From NCBI RefSeq assembly GCF_002855495.1, contig NZ_PKRO01000030.1, forward strand, positions 1-38,535: a DNA stretch of 38,535 bases. The letters are read 5' to 3'. The DNA comes from Porphyrobacter sp. TH134. Its GTDB lineage: Bacteria > Pseudomonadota > Alphaproteobacteria > Sphingomonadales > Sphingomonadaceae. Made by a program: the position numbers and the translations under genes. Of the stretch, positions 16,804 through 24,817 are shown in pieces (position 1 is the stretch's first letter; each line of letters begins with the position of its first letter). The notes beneath the pieces were generated by a model. It was given only the letters and a program-made list of their open reading frames with translations, was not told the DNA's origin and searched no databases.

Positions 16804-17814
16804 CTAGGATTTCCTCATTGGGGAAGCGACCGAAGCACGCTCGACAAGGTCATGGGGCAGGCGCTTGTGGGTGATGCCCCCGCCCGCGATCAGGATTTGG
16901 GTGGCGGTGCGTGCCAGATCAGCCATCGGTTGGCGGATCGTGGTGAGCGGCGGCCAGACAGTGCGCGCCAGCGTGGTGTCATCGAAGCCTGCGACCGACA
17001 ATTCGCCCGGCACATTCATTCCGCGATCATGCGCCACAGCCAGCACGCCGGCGGCCATATCGTCGTTGGACGCAAAGATTGCGGTGGGGCGCTCAGGCTG
17101 ATCAAGCAGGGCCTTGGCGCCTGCCACCCCGCTGTCGAAATCGAATTCGCCATCGACCACAAGGCTAGGCTCGAACGGGATGCCCACCCGGTCCAAGGCG
17201 CGGCGGTATCCGAACAGGCGGTCGTCGGACGCCATGTGGTTGGTGTGGCCCTTGATGAACCCGATGCGGCGGTGGCCTGCGTTGATGAGATGCGTGGTCA
17301 TGTCGTCGGCGGCCTGCGCGTCGTCCATGAACACGCTGGACGTCAGCGCATGATTGGTCCCCGGCGAAATCCGCACAAACGGCACGTCCATCCCTTCAAG
17401 CGCGCGCAGCACCGGATCGCAATCGGTGACCGGCGAAGACAGGATGATGCCGTCCACATGCGTCTCGCTCACCAGCCCGCGCACCTGATCGCCGACGCGC
17501 GGATCGGCCACATCAACCGGCTGCGCCAACAGGCGGATGCCGTTTTCCTGACACACCTCCCAGCAGCCCTTCTGGATCTGGAACATGTAATAGGGGCTGT
17601 GATTGTCATAGATCAGCGCGACCTGACCCGACTTTGCGCCCGACAGAATGCGCGCGGCGACCGAGGGGCGGTAATCGAGATCGGCCATCGCCTGTTCGAC
17701 CCGCGCCCGCAGTTCAGCGCTGACATAGGGGTGACCGTTCATCACCCGGCTCACGGTCTTGACCGCCACGCCTGCGCGGGCGGCGACATCCTTGATATTC
17801 GCGCGGGTGTTCAT
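16804..17814 (-). CDS. LacI-family regulator of the sulfoquinovose locus
   Basis: This is a 336-residue LacI/GalR-type regulator. The DNA-binding head reads NIKDVAARAGVAVKTVSRVM, followed by the hinge YRPSVAARILSGAKSGQVAL, the sugar-sensing domain and a terminal VAGFDDTTLARTVWPPLTTI. The ATG at 17814 overlaps the GH31 stop as ATGA, and its own stop abuts the aldo-keto reductase start, so GH31, regulator and reductase form one coupled operon. The frame is open upstream, but the family N-terminus fixes this start. It probably controls the divergent GH31/TonB-receptor promoters at 19809-19972. The inducer is probably SQ or SQ-glycerol (inference). Confidence 0.92.
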   Translation of the reverse strand: MNTRANIKDVAARAGVAVKTVSRVMNGHPYVSAELRARVEQAMADLDYRPSVAARILSGAKSGQVALIYDNHSPYYMFQIQKGCWEVCQENGIRLLAQPVDVADPRVGDQVRGLVSETHVDGIILSSPVTDCDPVLRALEGMDVPFVRISPGTNHALTSSVFMDDAQAADDMTTHLINAGHRRIGFIKGHTNHMASDDRLFGYRRALDRVGIPFEPSLVVDGEFDFDSGVAGAKALLDQPERPTAIFASNDDMAAGVLAVAHDRGMNVPGELSVAGFDDTTLARTVWPPLTTIRQPMADLARTATQILIAGGGITHKRLPHDLVERASVASPMRKS

Positions 17815-19808
17815 GCGGCTACCCTTGCCAGGCTGGCGAACAGCGGGGCGAAGGCGCTGTGCGGGCGGTAAAAGACCGGGGGCTGGCCCATCGGGGCGGG
17901 CACATCGTGCCAGCCCGGCGCGTAATCCGCACCGCTCCATAAGTGTCGCCATTCGCCCGCAGGCAGATAGACCTTGCGCATTACCGCCCCCGCTTCGATC
18001 ACTGGTGCCACCATCAGGTCGGCACCATAGAGGTACTGGTCCTGGATCGTGAAGGTCTCGGTATCATCGGGATGATGCATAAACAGCGCGCGCTGGGCAG
18101 GAAGGCCGGCGGCCTGCGCTTCGCTGACCAGATGCCGGACATAGGGGGCGAGCGCGGCGTGGACGCGGCTCCAGCGGATGAAGCCTTCGATCAGCTCGGC
18201 GCTGCTATCGATCTGGAGGTTGTCGTCCGGGCGGTTGCCTTCATGGGTGCGCATCACCGGGCTGAAAGCGCCCAGTTCATACCAGCGCAGCAGCAGTTCA
18301 GGCGTGCGGACATTGCCGAACAGGCTGGTGTATCCGCCGACATCCGAATGGCTGAAAGCATTGCCGACGAGGCCGGATGACAGCGCGGCAGTGATGACCG
18401 TGCCGATGCCGTCATGGCGGCTGAAATCGACCGACTGGTCGCCCGCCCACAGCAAGGGGCAATGGGCCTGCACGCCCGTGTGGCCTGCGCGCATGAACCA
18501 CAGCACATCGCCCGTCCGGCCCCGCGAGGCGACGGCGCGGGCGTTGACCTCGGCCCAGCGCACCGGCCAGCGGTTGTGCTCCTGCATCGGATCGCCATCG
18601 AACAGGCGCAGGTCGGTGGGCAGATATTCGCCAAAATCCGCCATCCAGCCATCAAGCCCGAAATCGATCATCCGCTTGCCGATCACCTCTTCGGCGAACC
18701 AGTCGGCGGCGGCGGGGTTGGTGAAATCGACCACGCCTGCATAAAACTCTCCGAAATCGACGGCATAGGGTTCATCGCTGTCGAGACACTTGGCGAAAAA
18801 GCCCTTGGCCGCAGCCTCCGGGTAAAGCGGGCCATCAACCGCAAGATAGGGGTTCACATAGCCCAAAAAGCGGATGCCGCGCGCTTTCAGGGCGGCGATG
18901 CGGGCGGGCAGGTCGGGGTAACGATCCGCATTCCACTGCCAGTCCCAGAACAACCGGCGGCCAAAGCTGGTTTCGCGCACGCCGACCCAGTCTTCGCACC
19001 ACAGGCCCGATACGGCGGCGCCCGCAGCGATCAGGGCGTCGAGCCGGTCAAAGCTCGCCTCGCCCTGCTTGAGGCCGACAACCGCCCCGCCCAGCGCCCA
19101 TTCGGGCAGCGCAGGGCGCGGGCCGAAGCGGGCGGCGAGCTGGCGGGTCAGATCGGCAGGCTGGCCCTCGAACAGGTCGATCGCGACCTCGCCCGACCAC
19201 ACATGCACCCGCAGCCGCCCGGGCACAGTCGCATCAAGTTCGGCATATTCGGCATTGGCGAGGCTGATCGCCCAGCCGCCGGAACACAGCGCCGTGGGTT
19301 CGGGATAATTGGTCGTCCAGTAATCGCCGCCCGCGAACGATCCATCCGCGCTCGCCTGATCGGTGAGCGGGGTGCCAGGGTCGCGTCCCACGCCCGGCTC
19401 ACTTGTCCAGATCGGGAATGTACGGCCATTCAGCGCAAGATAACTCATCTGCTCGCCCCCGCCCCACAGCACATCATCCGGAGCGAGCGTAAAGTCGAGC
19501 GTGACCCGGTCATGCCCGGTCAAGGCCGTAACCCAAAGCCGCGGTGCGTCTGGCGCAAGCCTGATTGCCGCTTTTGCGCTGCTGTCGTCGCTGGCCAGCA
19601 CCCAGGCGCCTGCGCCATCAACTTCTGCAAGAGACAGTGGCCCTGCTGCAACAGCATCATCCGAAAGGCGGAAATTGCCGCGCACCATCGCCACCTGCGG
19701 CGCACCTGAAGCCACGGAAATTGCGGGTTGATCCGGCCGGTGACGCAGCACAATGCGCCCAGCCAGCGCCAGGTCAAATCCGCCATCACATGACGTCAGC
19801 CGCACCAT
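17811..19808 (-). CDS. smoI: GH31 sulfoquinovosidase (candidate SmoI)
   Basis: This is a 665-residue GH31 retaining alpha-glycosidase without a signal peptide, close in length to E. coli YihQ. The catalytic nucleophile is D391 in GWMADFGEYLPTD and the acid/base is D457 in WAGDQ. The five residues that bind the sulfonate in Agrobacterium SQase (KERWY) are present as K247, E272, R285, W288 and Y493, with spacing of 25, 13 and 3 for the first four. This strongly suggests hydrolysis of sulfoquinovosyl glycerol to SQ and glycerol instead of ordinary alpha-glucosidase activity. The ATG at 19808 with AGGGG is preferred over upstream in-frame starts that would run into the regulatory region. It overlaps the LacI gene by 4 bases. 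Confidence 0.87.
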   Translation of the reverse strand: MVRLTSCDGGFDLALAGRIVLRHRPDQPAISVASGAPQVAMVRGNFRLSDDAVAAGPLSLAEVDGAGAWVLASDDSSAKAAIRLAPDAPRLWVTALTGHDRVTLDFTLAPDDVLWGGGEQMSYLALNGRTFPIWTSEPGVGRDPGTPLTDQASADGSFAGGDYWTTNYPEPTALCSGGWAISLANAEYAELDATVPGRLRVHVWSGEVAIDLFEGQPADLTRQLAARFGPRPALPEWALGGAVVGLKQGEASFDRLDALIAAGAAVSGLWCEDWVGVRETSFGRRLFWDWQWNADRYPDLPARIAALKARGIRFLGYVNPYLAVDGPLYPEAAAKGFFAKCLDSDEPYAVDFGEFYAGVVDFTNPAAADWFAEEVIGKRMIDFGLDGWMADFGEYLPTDLRLFDGDPMQEHNRWPVRWAEVNARAVASRGRTGDVLWFMRAGHTGVQAHCPLLWAGDQSVDFSRHDGIGTVITAALSSGLVGNAFSHSDVGGYTSLFGNVRTPELLLRWYELGAFSPVMRTHEGNRPDDNLQIDSSAELIEGFIRWSRVHAALAPYVRHLVSEAQAAGLPAQRALFMHHPDDTETFTIQDQYLYGADLMVAPVIEAGAVMRKVYLPAGEWRHLWSGADYAPGWHDVPAPMGQPPVFYRPHSAFAPLFASLARVAA

Positions 19809-19972
19809 TCCAGCCCCTGCTTCCTCCACCGGGCGACCCCATGGCCCTGTCTGACACCGCTTGACAGATCGCGGCGGAAAGCGCAACCCGACCCCCGAAA
19901 GATCGACCGCACGGGCGATGATCTTTGGTTTGCGCCCGAAAGAATCGATCATAATGCAGGGGAGAGTTCTCA
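19809..19972. promoter_or_regulatory. Divergent control region of the GH31 operon and TonB receptor
   Basis: This 164-base region must hold both divergent promoters. It contains a near-perfect 18-bp palindrome ATCGACCGCACGGGCGAT (19902-19919, one mismatched pair), a candidate LacI-type operator. It also has a direct repeat, CCCGAAAGATCGA (19894-19906) and CCCGAAAGAATCGA (19935-19948). CATAAT at 19950-19955 is a possible -10 for the receptor, but no well-spaced -35 is visible. The sites differ from the TTGCAA-type operators of the sucrose locus, which fits control by the second LacI protein. Confidence 0.4.
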
Positions 19973-22285
19973 ATGTCCGCCACCACCCGAATTGCGCTCA
20001 AAGCGCTGGGCCTCAGCGCCAGCGCCTTGGCCCTTGTTGTCGCTGCGCCAGCCATGGCACAGGTCGAGGAAATCATCGTAACCTCACAAAAAGTTGAGGA
20101 AAATGTGCAGGATGTGCCGATTGCCATAACGGCAGTTTCAGGCGACCGGCTGCAACAGGCGGTGGTCTTCAGCCTCGAAAACATCAGCACCGTGATCCCC
20201 TCGGTCACCTTCCGCAAGGGTACCACCAGCGCTAACAGCGCGATCGTGATGCGCGGCGTCGGCACCATCAGCTTCTCGGTCGCGGCCGAACCCAGTGTGT
20301 CCACCGTTGTCGATGGCGTGGTGCTGTCGCGTTCGGGCCAGGCCTTCATGGACCTTGTCGATCTGGAGCGGCTCGAAGTGCTGCGCGGGCCGCAAGGTAC
20401 GCTGTTCGGCCGCAACGCCTCGGCCGGCCTTGTCAACATCGTCTCCAAGGGCGGCACCGATACCTTGGAAGCCGAGGCCAATGCCGATTGGTTTGAAGGC
20501 GACGAATACCGTCTGCGCGCCGCGATTTCCGGTCCGCTGGGGGAAAACCTCAGCGCCCGGCTGACCGGCTTTTACGGCAGCTTTGATGGCAATATCACCA
20601 ACATCAATGGCGGCCGCAACAACACCGTCAATGGTTACGAGCGCTATGGTGTGCGCGGGATCGTGGATTTTGACAACGGCCCCGGCAAGGTTCGTCTGAT
20701 CGCCGACTACTACAAGGCCGATGATGATTGCTGCGCCGATGTGACCGGCGTCAGCCGCGGTAATGCGGCGCAGGATGCCGAGCTTGGCCTGCCCGGCGGC
20801 CCGGCTCAGGGCGAAGACCAGCGCTTCATCAACCACAACCTCGTCACCCGCACCCAAGACGAGCAGTGGAGCCTGACCGCCACCGGTGATTTCGAGATCA
20901 GCGACACCCACACGCTGAGCGCGGTGCTGGGCTATCGCAACTGGTTCAACCGCGAACTGCGCGAAGGCGACTTTATGCCGCGCGCGATCGTCGGCGTGGG
21001 CGAGCTGCACGATACCGGCGTGGTGCGGACCGAGCAGCTTTCAGCCGAAATCCGCATCGCGTCCGATCAGACCAAGCCGTTCTTCTATCAGGCCGGGGTC
21101 TTTGCCTGGCAGTCTGACAACACGCAGGATTTTACCCGCAACAATGTCACCTGCGCGACATCGACCCTGCCGGTTGCCGCCAGCGGGGCGCGGCCGTGCA
21201 ACCTTGCCGACACCGTCAACACGCTGTTCCCCACCGCCACCTCGCGCAGCGAAGTGACCTCGCAGAACTTTGCTGTGTTCAGCCAGGCGACCTATCGCTT
21301 GACCGAGCAGCTGTCGCTGACGGGCGGCCTGCGCTACACGTGGGACGATCTCGAATTCACGCACACCCGCGCGCCGGGGGTGAACCGTACCACCGGTCTG
21401 CCGGCGACCGGGCCGGGCGTGGTGGCCAATCCTGCGGGCGGGTTGATCGCCAATGGCGGCAACGGCACCAACACTTCGGCCGGATCGACCACCAATGGCA
21501 ACCTGTCGGGCCGGGCGGTGATCCAGTTCACGCCGAGCGACGACGTGATGCTCTATGGCTCGTACACCCGCGGCTACAAGGGTCCGGCCTTCAACGTGTT
21601 CTTCAACCACACCGCGCCGGGCAACGCGCGGCCCATCGACGAGGAACTGTCTGACAGCTTCGAAATCGGGGTGAAGTCGCAATTTGCCGACAACCGGGTG
21701 CAGCTGAACGTCGCCGCCTTCAGCGTTGAGTATGACGGGTTTCAGGCCAACAACTTCGTGCTGATCAACGGCGCGAACGTCTCCAACCTGACCAACGCGG
21801 GCACAGTGAAGAGCGAAGGGTTTGAAGCCGATCTGATCGTCAATCCGATCGACGGGCTGAACCTGCGCGCCAGCGGTGCTTATGCCGATGCGCGGATCAA
21901 GGAGTTCAACCCCAACCCGCTGACCAACGCGCCCAGCGCGATCAACGGCACGCAGCTGCCGCTGGCACCCAAGTTCGTCTATACGCTGGGCGGCGATTAC
22001 ACCGCCGATCTGGGCGATGCGGCGGTCTTGTATCTCAACACTGACTATCGCCACACCAGCCGCCAGTTTTCGGACCTCGGCAATGTCGGCCTGATCGATC
22101 CCTATGGCATCTGGAACGCCTCCATTGGCTTTTCCGACCCGGAAGACCGCTACCGCCTGACCTTCCACGTCCGCAACATCACCGATGACAGCTATGTGCT
22201 GCTCAACATCGAGAACGGGCGCCGTTTGCAGATCCCGCGCGATGCTGACCGCTATTTCGGCATCAGCCTGCGCGCGCGGATGTGA
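19973..22285 (+). CDS. TonB-dependent outer-membrane receptor, probable sulfoquinovoside uptake
   Basis: This is a 770-residue TonB-dependent receptor. It has a signal peptide ending in PAMAQ (about residue 29), a TonB box EEIIVTSQ, and a plug with VPIAITAVSGDRLQQ, NSAIVMRGVGT and LEVLRGPQGTLFGRNASAGL, then the beta-barrel with a C-terminal RYFGISLRARM strand. The ATG at 19973 follows GGGGAGAG. It is divergent from the GH31-LacI-reductase operon and followed by its own terminator and then an anion-type MFS transporter. The likely cargo is SQ-glycerol or SQ. This is a context inference; such plugs are also found in receptors for siderophores and other glycans. Confidence 0.87.
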   Translation: MSATTRIALKALGLSASALALVVAAPAMAQVEEIIVTSQKVEENVQDVPIAITAVSGDRLQQAVVFSLENISTVIPSVTFRKGTTSANSAIVMRGVGTISFSVAAEPSVSTVVDGVVLSRSGQAFMDLVDLERLEVLRGPQGTLFGRNASAGLVNIVSKGGTDTLEAEANADWFEGDEYRLRAAISGPLGENLSARLTGFYGSFDGNITNINGGRNNTVNGYERYGVRGIVDFDNGPGKVRLIADYYKADDDCCADVTGVSRGNAAQDAELGLPGGPAQGEDQRFINHNLVTRTQDEQWSLTATGDFEISDTHTLSAVLGYRNWFNRELREGDFMPRAIVGVGELHDTGVVRTEQLSAEIRIASDQTKPFFYQAGVFAWQSDNTQDFTRNNVTCATSTLPVAASGARPCNLADTVNTLFPTATSRSEVTSQNFAVFSQATYRLTEQLSLTGGLRYTWDDLEFTHTRAPGVNRTTGLPATGPGVVANPAGGLIANGGNGTNTSAGSTTNGNLSGRAVIQFTPSDDVMLYGSYTRGYKGPAFNVFFNHTAPGNARPIDEELSDSFEIGVKSQFADNRVQLNVAAFSVEYDGFQANNFVLINGANVSNLTNAGTVKSEGFEADLIVNPIDGLNLRASGAYADARIKEFNPNPLTNAPSAINGTQLPLAPKFVYTLGGDYTADLGDAAVLYLNTDYRHTSRQFSDLGNVGLIDPYGIWNASIGFSDPEDRYRLTFHVRNITDDSYVLLNIENGRRLQIPRDADRYFGISLRARM

Positions 22286-22315
22286 TCGGCCGCTTGAAGC
22301 TGTAACCTGCTGACA

Positions 22316-22345
22316 GGGCCGCCGGAGCGATCCGGCGGCCCTTTT
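22316..22345 (+). terminator. Intrinsic terminator after the TonB receptor
   Basis: GGGCCGCCGGA (22316-22326) pairs with TCCGGCGGCCC (22331-22341) over a GCGA tetraloop and is followed by TTTT. This 11-bp GC stem with a short U-tract ends the receptor transcript 31 bases past its stop. Confidence 0.9.
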
Positions 22346-22391
22346 CGTGCCGCCCGCTTGCTCTGTTGCCTTCTTGCCGTAGGAACCCGTC

Positions 22392-23654
22392 ATGGCTGCA
22401 TCCCCATCACCCATCCCTGCGCGCCTGCGCTGGTCGCTGTTCACAGTGTTGTGCATCGCGGGCGTGTTCAACGCGATGGACCGCCCGATCATTGCGATCC
22501 TGAAGCCCGACACGATGGCCGATTTCGGCTGGAGCGACAGTGACTTCGGCGATCTGGCGGCGGTGACGCAGTTTTCCGCCGCCTTCGCTTTCCTGTTCAC
22601 CGGCTGGCTGGTCGACCGGTTGGGGGTGAACCGTTCGATGCAGGTGGGCGCCGCGGCGTGGAGCCTGGCTGCGGTTGCGCATGGCTGGGCGCTGACGACG
22701 TGGCAGGTGGTGGCCGCCCGCGCCGGGCTTGGCGTGACCGAAGCGGTGCAAACCCCGCTCACGATCAAGACCGTGGCGAGCCTGTTTCCGCCCGATCAGC
22801 GCAGCTTTGCCTTTGGCTTTGCGACGATGCTGGCGGGTGCCGGGACCATCGCGATGCCCTTCATCATCCCGGCGCTGGCGCTCAGCGTCGGTTGGCGCGG
22901 GGCGCTGGTGGCGGGCGGGATCGGCGGTTTTGTGTCGCTGCTCGCCTGGATGTGGCTGGCGCGCGGGGTGGCCCAATTGCGCACACGCACAGCCGATGCC
23001 GCCACGCAACCGGCGGGCGGCGCGGACTACGGCCCGATCCTGATGAGCCGCGCGACATGGGGAATCGTGGTCGCCAAGGCTTTGTCGGACATGACGTGGT
23101 GGTTCATCAATTTCTGGCTGGCGGATTACTACCGCAAGGCGTTTGGCCTCACTACGCTGGAGCTGGCCGTGCCGCTGGGGATCGCCTTTGCCGGATCGGG
23201 TCTTGGCGCGCTGCTGGCAGGCTGGGTGTCGACCCGGCTGCTTGAACGCGGGGTCAGCCCCAACCGTGTGCGCAAGGGCGTGATGCTGGTTTCGGCCCTG
23301 CTGGTCGCGCCGCTGCCGGTGGTGCTGGGCTTCCATTCGTTCTGGCCGGTCGCCTGCATGATCGGCGTGGTGATGGCCGGGCATCAGGGCTTTTCGCTCT
23401 CGCTGTTTTCGACCATTACCGATGTTGTTCCGCAGACCAAGGTCGGGCGGGTGACCGCGTTTGGCGCGTTCATGGGGAATATGGGCGGGGTGGCGATTTC
23501 GCTGATTGCGGGGCGCGTGCTGGATGCAGGCTGGGGGTTTGTGCCCTTGTTTATCTTTGCCGCATCCTCCTATCTCGTCGCGTTGGCGTGGTTCCAGTGG
23601 CTGCTGCCCGATATTCGCCGCCCGGACGACAAGGCCGCAGGCCTGTTCGAATAA
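22392..23654 (+). CDS. MFS transporter of the anion:cation symporter type (candidate SQ importer)
   Basis: This is a 420-residue, 12-TM major facilitator protein. The TM1 segment FNAMDRPIIAILKP and the TM2-3 loop GWLVDRLGVNRSM resemble hexuronate/glucarate transporters (ExuT/GudP-like ACS family), which carry anionic sugars with H+. Sulfoquinovose is an anionic sugar, so this fits an inner-membrane SQ or SQ-glycerol importer taking the place of the ABC transporter in the Agrobacterium SMO cluster. The ATG at 22392 follows AGGAA. The substrate is inferred from family and neighbours. Confidence 0.82.
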   Translation: MAASPSPIPARLRWSLFTVLCIAGVFNAMDRPIIAILKPDTMADFGWSDSDFGDLAAVTQFSAAFAFLFTGWLVDRLGVNRSMQVGAAAWSLAAVAHGWALTTWQVVAARAGLGVTEAVQTPLTIKTVASLFPPDQRSFAFGFATMLAGAGTIAMPFIIPALALSVGWRGALVAGGIGGFVSLLAWMWLARGVAQLRTRTADAATQPAGGADYGPILMSRATWGIVVAKALSDMTWWFINFWLADYYRKAFGLTTLELAVPLGIAFAGSGLGALLAGWVSTRLLERGVSPNRVRKGVMLVSALLVAPLPVVLGFHSFWPVACMIGVVMAGHQGFSLSLFSTITDVVPQTKVGRVTAFGAFMGNMGGVAISLIAGRVLDAGWGFVPLFIFAASSYLVALAWFQWLLPDIRRPDDKAAGLFE

Positions 23655-23664
23655 CGCCCTGCGG

Positions 23665-23694
23665 TTGCAAAGGCGGGCAGCGCACAGTAAGAAT
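23665..23694 (+). promoter_or_regulatory. Candidate sigma70-type promoter of the exporter-to-sorB operon
   Basis: TTGCAA (23665-23670) and TAAGAA (23688-23693) are separated by exactly 17 bases in the 74-base gap before the exporter gene, and no terminator is seen there. The hexamers match the consensus only partly, so this is a weak call. Co-transcription from the MFS gene is equally possible. Confidence 0.3.
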
Positions 23695-23728
23695 GTGACA
23701 CCGCAAGACAGAGGTGGGCCGAACCGGA

Positions 23729-24817
23729 ATGAAGCAAATGCCGCGCCCCGATTTCGAAGCCTTCGCAGGCGATCTGTTTGGCGAGATGATGCTTGCCGAT
23801 ACAGCCGCCGCCGCGCCCCGCGCGCGCAAGCCGCTGTCGCGCTTCGTTCCGGGCTTTGCGATCTGCATGATCGCCAGCGCAGCTGCCGCATGGCTGGCGC
23901 AGAATTATGGCGTGCCGGTGATCCTTGCCGGGCTGCTGCTTGGCCTCGCGCTCAATTTTGCCGCCGGAGACCCGCGCACACATGACGGGCTCGATTTCGT
24001 CTCGCGTCATGGCTTGCGCGGCGGGATCGTGCTGCTCGGCATTCAGGTCACGGTGATGCAGGTGATGGCGATGGGGGCGGTGCCGTTCCTTGGCCTTGCG
24101 CTGGTGATGGCCGCCGCGCTGATCGCGGCGCTGGCGGCGGCGCGCGCGACCGGGCAAAGCGCCGCGGTTGGCCTTTTGGGCGGCGGTGCAACCGCGATTT
24201 GCGGCGCGTCTGCCGCATTGGCGCTTTACGGCGTGATCGGGCGCGAACGGATTGATCAGGCACAGTTCACGCTGACACTGGTGATCCTGGCTGCCGCCAG
24301 CGCCATCGCGCTCGTCACCTATCCGCCGCTTACCCAGATGCTTGGCTTTACCGATGCGCAGGCCGGGTTCCTGACCGGGGCTGCCATCCATGATGTGGCG
24401 CAGTCGATCGGCGCGGGCTTTGCGGTGTCTGATGCCGCCGGTGCGCAGGCGACCGTGGTGAAGCTCACCCGTGTGGCGCTGCTGGCCCCGCTGGTGGCGC
24501 TGGCCGCTGTGTGGATTGCCCGCGCTGAGCCCTTGCCCCAGCGCACGGGCCGCGCGCGGGTGCCGCTGCTGCCGGGCTTCATCCTTGCGTTTCTGGCGCT
24601 GGTGGGGGTGAATTCGCTGGTCACCCTGCCCGCCCCGCTGGCCGGGCACGCGCTGACCGCGTCAAAAAGCTTGCTGCTGCTCGCTGTCACCGCCACAGCG
24701 ATGCGGACGCGCACCGACCTGCTGCTGGGTCTGGGATGGCGCGCCGTGATGCCGGTGCTGGCGGCGACCATCGCCTCGCTGGGGACGGCGCTGGGTTTTG
24801 CATGGTGGATGATCTGA
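23729..24817 (+). CDS. Putative sulfate/sulfite exporter (YeiH / UPF0324 family)
   Basis: This is a hydrophobic inner-membrane protein of about 362 residues with roughly ten transmembrane helices. It belongs to the YeiH-type putative sulfate exporter family: ILAGLLLGLALNF, LRGGIVLLGIQVT, GGGATAICGASAALAL and GAAIHDVAQSIGAGF are typical conserved blocks. In this setting it would move sulfite or sulfate, made when sulfoquinovose is desulfonated, out of the cytosol. The ATG at 23729 is chosen; an in-frame GTG at 23714 and an ATG at 23738 are alternatives, and none has an ideal ribosome binding site. The stop overlaps the glpD start as TGATG, making it the first gene of a six-gene coupled operon. 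Transport function is annotated by family, not proven. Confidence 0.85.
   Translation: MKQMPRPDFEAFAGDLFGEMMLADTAAAAPRARKPLSRFVPGFAICMIASAAAAWLAQNYGVPVILAGLLLGLALNFAAGDPRTHDGLDFVSRHGLRGGIVLLGIQVTVMQVMAMGAVPFLGLALVMAAALIAALAAARATGQSAAVGLLGGGATAICGASAALALYGVIGRERIDQAQFTLTLVILAAASAIALVTYPPLTQMLGFTDAQAGFLTGAAIHDVAQSIGAGFAVSDAAGAQATVVKLTRVALLAPLVALAAVWIARAEPLPQRTGRARVPLLPGFILAFLALVGVNSLVTLPAPLAGHALTASKSLLLLAVTATAMRTRTDLLLGLGWRAVMPVLAATIASLGTALGFAWWMI

Noticed and set aside
17811..19808. Generic GH31 alpha-glucosidase for maltose or isomaltose
   Set aside because: The five sulfonate-binding residues and the YihQ-like GWMADFGEY nucleophile segment point to SQase.
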